From NCBI GenBank assembly GCA_003165495.1, contig PMMB01000146.1, forward strand, positions 2,605 through 24,718: a DNA stretch of 22,114 nt, in the 5' to 3' direction. Shown here piece by piece: positions 13,643 to 21,850 of this stretch. The position numbers and the translations under genes are program-made. Origin of the DNA: Gammaproteobacteria bacterium. Lineage in GTDB: Bacteria; Pseudomonadota; Gammaproteobacteria; Steroidobacterales; Steroidobacteraceae. Position 1 is the first letter of the stretch, and every line of letters begins with the position of its first letter. Below the pieces are notes generated by a model, which had not been told where the DNA came from, did not search any database, and was given only the letters and a program-made list of their open reading frames with translations.

Positions 13643-15251
13643 ATTCAATCTGGCCGATGCTCTGGCCGGCTTGTCGCTTGCCGGACTGCTGTTGCCCGAG
13701 GCGGTTGCCTATTCGGGTCTGGCCAACTTGCCGCCTCAGGCAGGCGTGATCGGGTTGTTCGCGGGGCTCACCTGCTATGCCCTCATCGGCCGCAGCCGGT
13801 ATGCCCTTGTCACGGCCACCTCGTCGTCTGCGGCGGTACTGGCGGCAGCGACATTGGCGCTGGGCGCCAATGCGGCCGGCCAACGTGTCGCGTTCGCCTC
13901 GATGCTGGTGTGTGCGACCGGAATTGCCTTTCTGTTGGCCGGCTGTGCACGGCTCGGTGCGATGTCGAACCTGATTGCACGGCCGGTGTTGCGCGGCTTT
14001 TCATTCGGGCTGGCCCTGGTCATCGCAGTGAAGCAGTGGCCGCATATCGTCGGTATGCAAGTGCGCAGCACGGATTTTCTACCGATGCTGGCCGAGATCT
14101 TTCGCAACGTCGGCGCCTGGGAGCCGACCAGCCTCGTGGCCGGCGTGGGGGCTCTGCTCGGCCTGTTCTTGCTCGGGCGCATCCGACACGTCCCCGGTGT
14201 GCTGGTGGTGATCGTTGCCGGAATTGCCGCGGCGCCGTGGCTCGCCTCCCGCGGTGTACCGCTGACCGGCCCCATCCATCTTGCCCTGGAACTGCCGGCA
14301 TTCGCACTGCCCGCGGGAGGGGATTGGTTGCCGCTGGTGGAGTTCGCGCTGGCGCTGATGTTCATTCTGTACGCGGAATCCTACAGTTCGATCCGCACTT
14401 ACGCGCTGAAGCACGACGACACCGTGCAGCCGAATCGGGATTTGTTGGCGCTTGGGTTAGCGAACGTCGTGTCGGGAGCATTTCATGGAACGCCGGTCGG
14501 CGCCGGGTATTCGGGTACGTCGGCGAACGAAGCGGCCGGCGCTCAATCGCGCGCCGCCGGCCTGTACGCTGCCGCGACGGTTTTGGCGCTCGTGCTGCTG
14601 TTTCTGCCATGGATCGAGCGCATACCCGAACCGGTGCTGGCTGCGATCGTCATCCATGCGGTCAGCAAGTCGATGCGCGTAGCCGTTTTCCGGCCGTACT
14701 TCCGCTGGCAGCGCGATCGTCTGGTCACACTGACCGCGGTGGCCGCGGTCATCATGTTCGGCATGCTCGACGGGCTCCTGGCGGCGATCGCCTTCAGCCT
14801 CGCGATGCTGCTGCATTCATTGGCAAGCCCGCGCGTTGCCGTACTCGGCCGTATGGGTGGACACGATTTCGTCAGTGTCGCGCGCTTTCCGCAGGCGGCG
14901 TGTACGCCGGGTATTCTGGTACTGCGGCCCGAAGAGCCGGTGTTCTTCGCGAATGCCGAGCCGCTGCTCGCGCTCGCGCGGCAACGCGTATTGCAAGAGA
15001 CGGATCTACGGCTGGTGATTTTCAGTCTCGAGGAATCGCCGGATCTGGACGGCACGGCGCTGGAATGTCTGGGAGAGTTCGCGGCGTGGCTCGCCGCGCG
15101 CAAGATCGGCATGCGCGTCGCGCGATTGAAAGAGGCCAGCCGCGACGCGTTGATGCGCGCCAACTTCAGCCAGCTGCCGATGACTGGACTTGATTATTCC
15201 AGCGTCGACGATGCGGTGAGCGGCAGCTCGACGGACGCCCCCGTGCGATAG
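13626..15251 (+). CDS. SulP-family anion (sulfate/bicarbonate) transporter with STAS domain
   Basis: The 541-residue inner-membrane protein opens with the SulP signature (LPEAVAYSGLANLPPQAGVIGLFAGLTCYALIGRS at about 22-56). It has about ten to twelve hydrophobic segments through residue 400. A C-terminal STAS domain (about 430-530) includes RLVIFSLEESPDLDGTALECL, where SulP/anti-sigma relatives carry a Ser/Thr after Asp. SulP proteins move sulfate, bicarbonate, dicarboxylates or other anions in symport with H+ or Na+; the anion cannot be told from sequence. The ATG at 13626 gives the natural N-terminus and overlaps the ParB-like gene. The gene ends four bases from the convergent peptidase gene, and the two stops share one palindrome. 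Confidence 0.9.
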   Translation: MNKIREFNLADALAGLSLAGLLLPEAVAYSGLANLPPQAGVIGLFAGLTCYALIGRSRYALVTATSSSAAVLAAATLALGANAAGQRVAFASMLVCATGIAFLLAGCARLGAMSNLIARPVLRGFSFGLALVIAVKQWPHIVGMQVRSTDFLPMLAEIFRNVGAWEPTSLVAGVGALLGLFLLGRIRHVPGVLVVIVAGIAAAPWLASRGVPLTGPIHLALELPAFALPAGGDWLPLVEFALALMFILYAESYSSIRTYALKHDDTVQPNRDLLALGLANVVSGAFHGTPVGAGYSGTSANEAAGAQSRAAGLYAAATVLALVLLFLPWIERIPEPVLAAIVIHAVSKSMRVAVFRPYFRWQRDRLVTLTAVAAVIMFGMLDGLLAAIAFSLAMLLHSLASPRVAVLGRMGGHDFVSVARFPQAACTPGILVLRPEEPVFFANAEPLLALARQRVLQETDLRLVIFSLEESPDLDGTALECLGEFAAWLAARKIGMRVARLKEASRDALMRANFSQLPMTGLDYSSVDDAVSGSSTDAPVR

Positions 15252-15258
15252 AGCTCTA
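15249..15258. repeat. 10-bp perfect palindrome shared by two convergent stop codons
   Basis: TAGAGCTCTA contains the TAG stop of the SulP gene at its left end (15249-15251) and, read on the other strand, the TAG stop of the peptidase gene at its right end (15258-15256). There is no T-run and too little loop for a classical terminator. Confidence 0.5.
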
Positions 15259-17298
15259 GTTTCCCTGCGGCGCCAACGCGCCTTTCAGCGTCACCGCACC
15301 GCTGACGGTCTTTGGATCGACGGTGATGTCCTTGAGCTTGGCCGCGACATCCGGGGGCACGTCTTTTTGGTAGCGGCCGCCCAGATATTGTGCGAAAAAT
15401 TCTTCCATCGCGGTGACCATCGCCAAATTATTGATGGGTCGGGCAAAGCCATGGCCCTCATCCGGCGCAACCAGGTACTCGACGGGCTTGCCGTTGTCGC
15501 GCACGGCGGCGACGATTTGATCGCTCTCGCGGATGTTGACGCGTGGATCGTTCTTGCCTTGCACCACCAGCAGCGGGGTCACAATCGATTTCGCTTGAGT
15601 CAACGGAGACTCGGCGATGAGCAACGCCTTGCCGGCCGGCGTCGTCGGGTCGGCCATGCGCGTGTACATCTGCTTGCGTCCGGCCTCCCAGTACGGCGGA
15701 ATCGCGTCGAGCAATGTGATCAGATTGGAGGGTGCGACGATGGCGACGGCCGCCGCGTACACGTCCGGCGTGAACGCCACGCCGGCGAGGGTCGCGTAAC
15801 CGCCGTACGAGCCGCCCGCGATGCCGGCGCGCGCGGGATCCACGATGCCCGCAGCCACCAGGGCTTTCACACCCCAGGTCAAATCATCTTGCATCTTGCG
15901 GCCCCATTCGCCGTTTCCGGCGTTGAGGAATTTTTTGCCGTAACTGGTGGAACCGCGGAAGTTGGGTTGCAACACGGCGTAGCCGCGATTGGATAGGAAT
16001 TGGGCATAGGTGTCATAGCCGAAAGAGTCGCGCGCCCAGGGGCCGCCGTGCGGATGCACGATCAACGGCAAGTTCTTGGCCGCCAAACCTTTCGGCAGCG
16101 TCAGGTACGCCGGAATATCGAGTCCGTCCGATGACCGGTAGTGGTAGGGTTTGCGCTGCGCCAGCGCCTCGCGCGGCAGTTCCTCGCGAATTCGATACTG
16201 CAGCGTCAGCCCCGGCGCCTTGCGATTCCAAACGTAGGTCACGCCGGGTTCTGTGTCGCTATACGCGTTGACGATCCAAAGATTCTCGTCATTCGAAGCG
16301 GCGCCGAAAGCGATCTGCCGGTCGGGAAGCTTCGACTGCAGCCAGCGATAGTCCTTCGCGAAGGCCTTGTCCTTGAAGTAGCGCCGAACCGTGTCGTCTT
16401 CGTATTCGGTGAAGAGGATGCGGTGGTCGACCTCCGACAGCTTGCCGTTGGTGAGGTCGACCCGCTTTTCCGGGTCGCTCTCTACTTTGGCGGCCGCTCC
16501 CGTCGCCGGGTCCAGCAGGTCCAGCTCGATGAGATCCAACGGACCCTTATTGGTGACCAGGTAGACTTGTTTGTTGGCCGCATCGAAGCCATAGACGCCG
16601 CAGGATTCGAGCACGGTGCAGGTGTAAATCTGCTTGAAGCCATCGGCATCGACTCGCAGGATTTCCGTATCGCCCACGGTGTTCGTGCGCTCCGCCAGTC
16701 GCAAGGCGCCCTCGTGATCGAACTCCCACGCAGCAATGTTCTCGGTGTTCTTGCGCAACAACGTTTTCTCGCCGGTCGATATGTGAAGCTCATACAGGTC
16801 GTGCCAGCGCGGATCGCGGTCGTTCAGACCGATGTACAGAATGTCCGGCTTAGGCTTAGGCACGGCGAAGATTTCAGTGCGCACGCCCTTGAGGTCGGTG
16901 AGCGGCCGCGTCGGCGGCACCCCGGTTTTGGGCTCCGCCGCCAGCGTCGGGTCGATCGCATAGATGTTGAAATTCTCGTCGCCGCCCGAATCCTGCGAGT
17001 ACAGAATGTACTTCGAATCGTGACTCCAGAAATAGCTGCGGATGGGTCGCGTCGCTTCCGCGCTGACGGGGCGGGCGGCGCTGAACGGTTCGTCCGCCCG
17101 CTTTACCCAAATGTTGCGCGTGCCTTTGTAAGGCTTGAGAAACGAAATGAAGCGACCATCCGGCGAGATCTGTGCGCCGGCGATCGCGATCTCCCCGAAG
17201 AAAAGGTTGCGGTCGATGAGCGGCGGCTGTTCGGCCAGAGCCACAATGGGCGCCACGACGCCGAGCAATGCCGCGATGCTCAATATCAATTGCTTCAT
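15256..17298 (-). CDS. Secreted S9-family serine peptidase (prolyl oligopeptidase/acylaminoacyl-peptidase type)
   Basis: This is a 680-residue exported peptidase. The signal peptide MKQLILSIAALLGVVAPIVALA is followed by a beta-propeller-like region (ISPDGRFISFLKPYKG, SHDSKYILYSQDSGGDENFNIYAID). The C-terminal alpha/beta-hydrolase domain has the triad Ser497 (GGSYGG), Asp584 (GKNDPRVN) and His616 (DEGHGF). Such enzymes cleave short peptides, usually after proline or at N-acylated ends, in the periplasm. I start it at the ATG at 17298 because AGGAG precedes it and the signal peptide begins there. The frame is open 30 codons further upstream but overlaps the neighbouring crotonase. It lies 13 bases after that crotonase and is probably co-transcribed with it, though their roles have no obvious link. 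Confidence 0.9.
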   Translation of the reverse strand: MKQLILSIAALLGVVAPIVALAEQPPLIDRNLFFGEIAIAGAQISPDGRFISFLKPYKGTRNIWVKRADEPFSAARPVSAEATRPIRSYFWSHDSKYILYSQDSGGDENFNIYAIDPTLAAEPKTGVPPTRPLTDLKGVRTEIFAVPKPKPDILYIGLNDRDPRWHDLYELHISTGEKTLLRKNTENIAAWEFDHEGALRLAERTNTVGDTEILRVDADGFKQIYTCTVLESCGVYGFDAANKQVYLVTNKGPLDLIELDLLDPATGAAAKVESDPEKRVDLTNGKLSEVDHRILFTEYEDDTVRRYFKDKAFAKDYRWLQSKLPDRQIAFGAASNDENLWIVNAYSDTEPGVTYVWNRKAPGLTLQYRIREELPREALAQRKPYHYRSSDGLDIPAYLTLPKGLAAKNLPLIVHPHGGPWARDSFGYDTYAQFLSNRGYAVLQPNFRGSTSYGKKFLNAGNGEWGRKMQDDLTWGVKALVAAGIVDPARAGIAGGSYGGYATLAGVAFTPDVYAAAVAIVAPSNLITLLDAIPPYWEAGRKQMYTRMADPTTPAGKALLIAESPLTQAKSIVTPLLVVQGKNDPRVNIRESDQIVAAVRDNGKPVEYLVAPDEGHGFARPINNLAMVTAMEEFFAQYLGGRYQKDVPPDVAAKLKDITVDPKTVSGAVTLKGALAPQGN

Positions 17299-17311
17299 TC
17301 CTGCTCCTGTG

Positions 17312-18115
17312 CTATTTGCCCGTGAAATTCGGCGCCCGCTTTTGACGAAACGCCTGCACGCCTTCCGCAAAATCCTGAGTGTCGCCAAGCTCGGCTTGGG
17401 CCACTGCCTCGAGCGCCAGCTGTTCGGTCAGCGTGCGGGGCAGTTCCACATTGAATACCGCTTTGATGCGTTGGAACGCTTGGGTGGGACCGGCGGCGAA
17501 GCGGCGCGCGATGGACTGCGCTTGCGCCTGAACCTCGCCATCGTCTACGCAGGCCCAAATGAGCCCCCAGCTTGCCGCATCCGCCGCCGTCAACGCATCG
17601 CCAAGCAAGGCCAGGCCCTTCGCGCGCGCCGTACCCACCAGTCGCGGCAGATGGAAGGTGCTGCCGAGATCGGGCATGAGGCCGAGCTTGGGTGCGAATA
17701 ATTGGAGAAACGTGGCGGAGCGCGCCGCCAAAACGATGTCGCCAACCAGCGCAAGACTCACTCCGGCGCCCGCGGCGATGCCGTTGACCGCGACCACGAC
17801 CGGCACGCGCAATTGATACCACGCGTTGACCATCGGGTTGAAATGTTTCCGCAAGCCGGCGCCGATGTTCTCACCGCGGCTGAGCTGCTGATCGCCTAGA
17901 AGATCATCGCCCATGAGATCCGCGCCGGAACAGAAAGCGCGGCCGGAGGCAGTGAGCACGACGGCGCGAATGTCATGATCGGAGTCAATTTTAGCCGCTG
18001 CCGCGCGCAAGTCCGTGATCAACGCCAGATTCAGGGCATTCAATCTGTCCGGCCGGTTGAGCGTGACGTGAGCGATGCCTTCTCGCCGCTCGAATAGCAA
18101 GGTGTCAAATTGCAT
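17312..18115 (-). CDS. PaaG-like enoyl-CoA hydratase/isomerase
   Basis: A 267-residue crotonase with oxyanion-hole segments RAFCSGADL (59-67) and NGIAAGAGVSLA (111-122). Asp149 in LMPDLGSTFHLPR aligns with the catalytic aspartate of PaaG (ring-1,2-epoxyphenylacetyl-CoA isomerase). GLALLGDALTAADAASWGLIW and the C-terminal KRAPNFTGK are also PaaG-like. PaaG interconverts unsaturated or epoxide CoA esters in phenylacetate degradation. No other paa gene is in the window, so this may be a generic 2,3-/3,4-enoyl-CoA isomerase. It is first of a two-gene - strand unit with the S9 peptidase. The promoter should lie in 18116-18225, but I found no convincing -35/-10 pair on the - strand. Confidence 0.85.
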   Translation of the reverse strand: MQFDTLLFERREGIAHVTLNRPDRLNALNLALITDLRAAAAKIDSDHDIRAVVLTASGRAFCSGADLMGDDLLGDQQLSRGENIGAGLRKHFNPMVNAWYQLRVPVVVAVNGIAAGAGVSLALVGDIVLAARSATFLQLFAPKLGLMPDLGSTFHLPRLVGTARAKGLALLGDALTAADAASWGLIWACVDDGEVQAQAQSIARRFAAGPTQAFQRIKAVFNVELPRTLTEQLALEAVAQAELGDTQDFAEGVQAFRQKRAPNFTGK

Positions 18116-18137
18116 GATGATTCCGATGGTATTGATA

Positions 18138-18182
18138 ATTCATGAATAAGTGAGCATGGGTGCGCGGCGAGTACGCCATAAT
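18138..18182 (+). promoter_or_regulatory. Divergent intergenic region: 10-bp palindrome and a possible -10 box
   Basis: The 110-base gap between the PaaG-like gene and the nitronate monooxygenase-like gene is AT-richer than its surroundings. It holds the perfect palindrome ATTCATGAAT at 18138-18147 and CATAAT (5 of 6 to the -10 consensus) at 18177-18182 on the + strand, but no good -35 at the right distance. A regulator-binding role for the palindrome is speculation. Confidence 0.3.
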
Positions 18183-18225
18183 GACAGAAACGCGTCAATA
18201 AACCCCACCCTGTGCGGAGCCGTCG

Positions 18226-19200
18226 ATGCCCATCCCTGAGATTCTTCAAGGCCGTTTGCGATTACCCGTCATCGGCGCGCCGATGTTCATCGTCTCCACT
18301 GCGCGCCTCGTGCTGGCGCAATGCAAAGCCGGCATCGTCGGCTCATTCCCGGCGTTGAATGCGCGGCCCGCGGCGCAGCTCGATGACTGGCTCGCGGAGA
18401 TTACCGGCGAACTCGCGGCTTACAGCCGCGCGAACCCGCTGGCCAAGGTGGCGCCGTTCGCGGTCAATCAAATCGTGCATAGCAGCAACGATCGGCTGGA
18501 GCATGATGTCGCGTCGTGCGTGAAGCACCGCGTGCCGATCATCATCACAAGTCTTCGGCCGCCGGCAGAAGTGGTCGCCGCCGTGCACGGCTATGGCGGC
18601 GTCGTGTTTCACGATGTGATCAATTTACGCCACGCCGAAAAGGCCGCGGCGCAGGGGGTCGACGGCATCATCGCGGTGTGCGCCGGCGCGGGCGGCCATG
18701 CCGGCGTGCTGAGCCCGTTCGCCTTGGTCAAACAGATTCGCGAGATTTATTCTGGAACGATCATTCTGTCGGGCGCCATGAGCACCGGCGCCGACGTGTT
18801 GGCCGCGCAGGCGATGGGCGCGGATCTCGCTTATCTCGGGACTCGTTTCATCGCCACAGAGGAAGGCAACGCCAGCGCCGAGTACAAGCAAATGCTCATC
18901 GATAGCCGCGGCGAAGACATCGTCTACACGTCGTTGTTCAGCGGCGTCGCCGGGAATTACCTGCGCGGCAGCGTCGTGCGCGCCGGAATGGATCCGGATA
19001 AGCTTCCCGAGGCCGACAAGACAAAAATGAATTTCGGCACCGGCGGCAATGCCGAATTCAAGGCGTGGCGGGATATTTGGAGTGCTGGGCAGAGCGTCAG
19101 CGGCATTCACGACGTCGAGACCGTTGAGGCGCTGGTCGATGGGATGGCGCGGGAGTACGAGGCGGCGCGGCAACACATGATGGATGGGGCATGCGTCTAA
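18226..19200 (+). CDS. Nitronate monooxygenase / 2-nitropropane dioxygenase-like flavoprotein
   Basis: The 324-residue TIM-barrel FMN protein starts with LPVIGAPMFIVSTARLVLAQCKAGIVGSFPALNAR. It continues with VVFHDVINLRHAEKAAAQGVDGIIAVCAGAGGHAG, IILSGAMSTGADVLAAQAMGADLAYLGTRFIATEEG, and a C-terminal helical tail. This matches the NMO family, which oxidises toxic alkyl nitronates such as propionate 3-nitronate with FMN and O2. Close relatives include an FMN-dependent enoyl reductase, so the exact reaction is not certain. GGAG lies six bases before the ATG. The end of the gene overlaps the holA start by ten bases, so translation of the two may be coupled. Confidence 0.85.
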   Translation: MPIPEILQGRLRLPVIGAPMFIVSTARLVLAQCKAGIVGSFPALNARPAAQLDDWLAEITGELAAYSRANPLAKVAPFAVNQIVHSSNDRLEHDVASCVKHRVPIIITSLRPPAEVVAAVHGYGGVVFHDVINLRHAEKAAAQGVDGIIAVCAGAGGHAGVLSPFALVKQIREIYSGTIILSGAMSTGADVLAAQAMGADLAYLGTRFIATEEGNASAEYKQMLIDSRGEDIVYTSLFSGVAGNYLRGSVVRAGMDPDKLPEADKTKMNFGTGGNAEFKAWRDIWSAGQSVSGIHDVETVEALVDGMAREYEAARQHMMDGACV

Positions 19201-20213
19201 ACGCCGATCAATTGGCCGCTTCTCTGACCAGGGGTCTGGCCGGCATGTACCTGGTTTCCGGCGATGAACCGCTGTTGGTCGGCGAGGCCGCGGACGCCAT
19301 TCGCGCCGCCGCGAGAGCGGCGGGATATGCGGATCGCACGGTGTTTTTCATCGATCGCAGCTTCGCCTGGGACGAATTGCGGCATGCCAGTCACTCATTG
19401 TCATTGTTCGCCGAGCGGCGCCTGTTCGAGCTACGGATGCCGAGCGGTAAGCCGGATAAGGGCGCACAGCAACTGGCCGAGTTGGCGGCGCAGCCGCCAC
19501 CCGATGTCGTGTGCTTGGTCGTCACCGACAAGCTCGATAAGAAGGCAAGCGATGCTCCCTGGGTACGGGCCGTCGAGAAGCACGGCATTTGGGTGCCCAT
19601 TTGGCCGGTGGAGACGGCCGCCTTGCCGGCTTGGCTGCGAGCGCGCGCCAAGCAGTTACGCGTGGATATCGAGCCGGCCGCTGCACAGCTGATCGTCGAT
19701 CGCGTGGAGGGCAATCTACTCGCCGCGAAACAAGAGATCGAGAAGTTGAGCTTGCTGGCGAACGGCGAACCCATCAGCGCCGACTTGGTGTTGCGGTCGG
19801 TCGGCGACAGCGCTCGCTACGATGTGTTTCAGCTCGCTGAAGCGGCCGCCGCCGGCGACGCGGCGCGCGCCCTGCGCGTGCTTCTTGGCCTCAAGAGCGA
19901 AGGAGTGGAACCCACCTTGGTTCTATGGGCGCTGGTGCGGGAGCTGCGCGGCCTGTGGCAGGCACGAGAACGCGATCGTCTGCGTTCCACGGTTCGGGGG
20001 AGCGGCTGGAACCTGGCGGCTACGCCCTCGCCGCGCGCGCTATCGAGGCTCAAGAAGCTGCCGCTGGCGCGCCTGCTGATGCAGGCAAGCCACACGGATC
20101 GGGTCATCAAGGGACTGGCGACGGGCGATGCGTGGAGCGCGCTCACCGGTCTCACCGGCGGCCTCGCCGGCGCTTTGCAAGCGACCGCGGATTCAGGCAG
20201 GGTAGCCGGATGA
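19191..20213 (+). CDS. holA: DNA polymerase III subunit delta
   Basis: The 340-residue protein is close to the length of E. coli HolA and carries its recognisable N-terminus (YLVSGDEPLLVGEAADAIRAAA). The middle segment VDRVEGNLLAAKQEIEKLSLLA and the C-terminal PTLVLWALVRELRGLWQ are also typical of clamp-loader delta. Delta opens the beta sliding clamp within the replicative clamp loader in the cytoplasm. The ATG lies inside the end of the upstream flavoprotein gene. The stop overlaps the nadD start as ATGA. holA next to nadD is the expected gammaproteobacterial order, although lptE and leuS, usually just upstream, are absent here. Confidence 0.93.
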   Translation: MRLNADQLAASLTRGLAGMYLVSGDEPLLVGEAADAIRAAARAAGYADRTVFFIDRSFAWDELRHASHSLSLFAERRLFELRMPSGKPDKGAQQLAELAAQPPPDVVCLVVTDKLDKKASDAPWVRAVEKHGIWVPIWPVETAALPAWLRARAKQLRVDIEPAAAQLIVDRVEGNLLAAKQEIEKLSLLANGEPISADLVLRSVGDSARYDVFQLAEAAAAGDAARALRVLLGLKSEGVEPTLVLWALVRELRGLWQARERDRLRSTVRGSGWNLAATPSPRALSRLKKLPLARLLMQASHTDRVIKGLATGDAWSALTGLTGGLAGALQATADSGRVAG

Positions 20214-20857
20214 ACCCCATGGGTATTTTCGGCGGAACCTTCGATCCGATTCACTACGCGCATCTGCGCACCGCGTTCGAGTTGCAGCAAGCGCTGCGAT
20301 TGAAGGAAATACGGTTTCTTCCGGCCGGCAATCCGCCGCACCGCGAACAACCGTTCGCCGACGCGCAACTGCGGCTGCAAATGGTGCAGTTGGCGACATT
20401 CGGTCAAGCCGGGTTTGTCGTCGACGATCGCGAGGTGCGCAAAGAGGGTCCGTCCTACTCGGTTGAGAGCCTGGCCGAACTGCGGCACGAATATCCTGAT
20501 CGGAGCCTGTGTTTGCTCGTGGGTATGGATGCCTTCTTGAGCTTACCGAAGTGGCATCAGTGGCGCGAGTTGCTGCAATTGGCCCATCTGGTGGTCGCGC
20601 ATCGTCCGGGCTGGCGCGCGCCCGGTATGGGACCGCTCGGCGAGCTATTGGTCGATCGCGGCACCGGTCGAATCGGCGATTTGCATGAGTCGCGTGCCGG
20701 CTGTATTTATATTCACGCGGTCACTCAGCTAGAGATTTCTTCCACCGAGGTTCGTCAGCTGATCGCCATGGGGCGCGATCCGCGCTTCCTCATGCCGGAT
20801 GCAGTGCGTAAACTCATCCTGGATACCAATTGTTATTCCAAAACACGGACAACGTAG
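20210..20857 (+). CDS. nadD: Nicotinate-nucleotide adenylyltransferase
   Basis: The 215-residue enzyme joins ATP and nicotinate mononucleotide to make deamido-NAD in NAD synthesis. The nucleotidyltransferase motif GIFGGTFDPIHYAHL is at 5-19, with alanine in place of the usual glycine in HxGH. LPAGNPPHRE follows, and the second ATP motif is ISSTEVR near the C-terminus. I prefer the ATG at 20210, which overlaps the holA stop (ATGA) and has AGGG seven bases upstream. A second ATG at 20219 is possible. The TAG stop overlaps the GTG proposed for rsfS. Confidence 0.95.
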   Translation: MNPMGIFGGTFDPIHYAHLRTAFELQQALRLKEIRFLPAGNPPHREQPFADAQLRLQMVQLATFGQAGFVVDDREVRKEGPSYSVESLAELRHEYPDRSLCLLVGMDAFLSLPKWHQWRELLQLAHLVVAHRPGWRAPGMGPLGELLVDRGTGRIGDLHESRAGCIYIHAVTQLEISSTEVRQLIAMGRDPRFLMPDAVRKLILDTNCYSKTRTT

Positions 20858-21333
20858 TGCCAGTCAAAAAAAAGACCTCGAACAGTAAAATAAAGGACCG
20901 CAAAAAAGCGGTCGTCAGTCCTCAGGCAGCCGGCAATCCCAAGCCTGCCAGCAAGCTTAAAGCCGCCCACAAAAGCAAAGCTGCCAAGGCGAGGCCTTCG
21001 CTAAAGACCGTGGTGATCGATGCTTTGGCCGATATGAAAGCGTTGGAAGTCAAAGTGCTGGATGTGCGCGGCCTCACCGATATTGCGGACTTCATGGTGA
21101 TCGCGAGCGGAACCTCCGATCGACACGTGCGCTCCGTTGCGCAACGCGTGGTCGAAAGAACCAAGGAGGCGGGTTTCCGTCCGCACGGCGTCGAAGGTCA
21201 GCAAGACAGCGACTGGGTCCTCATCGATTTGAACGAAATGATCGTGCACGTCATGTTGCCGCGCGTGCGCGAGTTCTACGGCCTCGAGAAACTATGGGAC
21301 ATGACAGCGACGAAGCGCGCCGCGCGCGCTTAA
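20857..21333 (+). CDS. rsfS: Ribosomal silencing factor RsfS with lysine-rich N-terminal extension
   Basis: From the GTG at 20857 the protein has 158 residues. The RsfS core begins near residue 49 (LKTVVIDALADMKALEVKVLDVRGLTDIADFMVIASGTSDRHVRS) and ends with VREFYGLEKLWD. RsfS binds ribosomal protein L14 and blocks subunit joining when nutrients are scarce. The first 48 residues form an extension rich in Lys, Ala and Ser (thirteen lysines) not seen in the roughly 105-residue E. coli protein. There is no ATG in the extension. A TTG at 20830 would lengthen it, and a GTG near 21010 would give a canonical core. The GTG at 20857 overlaps the nadD stop and is preferred for coupling, but no Shine-Dalgarno is visible. 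Confidence 0.9.
   Translation: MPVKKKTSNSKIKDRKKAVVSPQAAGNPKPASKLKAAHKSKAAKARPSLKTVVIDALADMKALEVKVLDVRGLTDIADFMVIASGTSDRHVRSVAQRVVERTKEAGFRPHGVEGQQDSDWVLIDLNEMIVHVMLPRVREFYGLEKLWDMTATKRAARA
20896..20913 (+). repeat. Perfect 6-bp stem hairpin in the 5' part of rsfS
   Basis: GACCGC (20896-20901) and GCGGTC (20908-20913) pair perfectly around a loop of six A. It lies about 40 bases into the proposed rsfS reading frame. With no T-run after it, it is not a factor-independent terminator on the + strand. It could affect translation or RNA processing, or simply reflect the lysine codons. Confidence 0.4.
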
Positions 21334-21352
21334 GAGTTGGCGCGCCACCCGT

Positions 21353-21823
21353 ATGAAATGCCGGTTGATCGCCGCCGGGACCCGTCTGCCCGATTGGGTC
21401 AACAGCGGATTTCGCGAATACCAGAAGCGATTGCGCACACCCCTCGTCTTGGAGTTACAAGAGATTCCGCTCGCGCCGCGCCGCGCCGGTGAGAACCCAG
21501 GCCGTGCGATAATCCGCGAAGGGAAGGACATGCTCGCAGCGCTAGGCCAGGACGACTATGTCGTAGCGCTCGAAATTACCGCCAAGACCATGAACACCGA
21601 GCAATTGAGCGCGTGGCTTGCCGAGCGCATGCGGGATGGCCGCTCCCTAGCGCTTCTGATCGGTGGTCCCGACGGTTTGTCGCCGCAATGTCGCGAAAGG
21701 GCCGATCAGAGCTGGTCCTTGTCGCCACTGACCCTGCCGCATGGGCTGGTGAGGGTGGTGGTGGCCGAACAGCTCTACCGGGCCATGAGTTTGCTTGCCG
21801 GCCACCCCTATCACCGAGCTTAA
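21353..21823 (+). CDS. rlmH: 23S rRNA (pseudouridine1915-N3)-methyltransferase
   Basis: The 156-residue SPOUT methyltransferase matches the length of E. coli RlmH. Typical segments are MKCRLIAAGTRLPDWVN at the start, the AdoMet-binding knot elements LLIGGPDGL and SLSPLTLPHGLVRVVVAEQLYRAMSLLAGHPYHRA at the end. It methylates pseudouridine 1915 in helix 69 of 23S rRNA on assembled ribosomes. It follows rsfS after 19 bases, the normal neighbour. No clear ribosome-binding site precedes the ATG, so coupling to rsfS translation is possible. Confidence 0.95.
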   Translation: MKCRLIAAGTRLPDWVNSGFREYQKRLRTPLVLELQEIPLAPRRAGENPGRAIIREGKDMLAALGQDDYVVALEITAKTMNTEQLSAWLAERMRDGRSLALLIGGPDGLSPQCRERADQSWSLSPLTLPHGLVRVVVAEQLYRAMSLLAGHPYHRA

Positions 21824-21850
21824 GGCGTTGGGGTTCGGTATCCTCGCCAT

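Noticed and set aside
13910..15193. Long + strand frame inside the SulP gene
   Set aside because: It overlaps the transporter in another frame, is arginine-rich and shows no domain.
16141..17325. Long + strand frame opposite the S9 peptidase
   Set aside because: Antisense shadow of a gene with a complete catalytic triad and signal peptide; no recognisable family.
17312..18115. Phenylacetate degradation operon
   Set aside because: Only a PaaG-like gene is present; none of the other paa genes occurs in the window.
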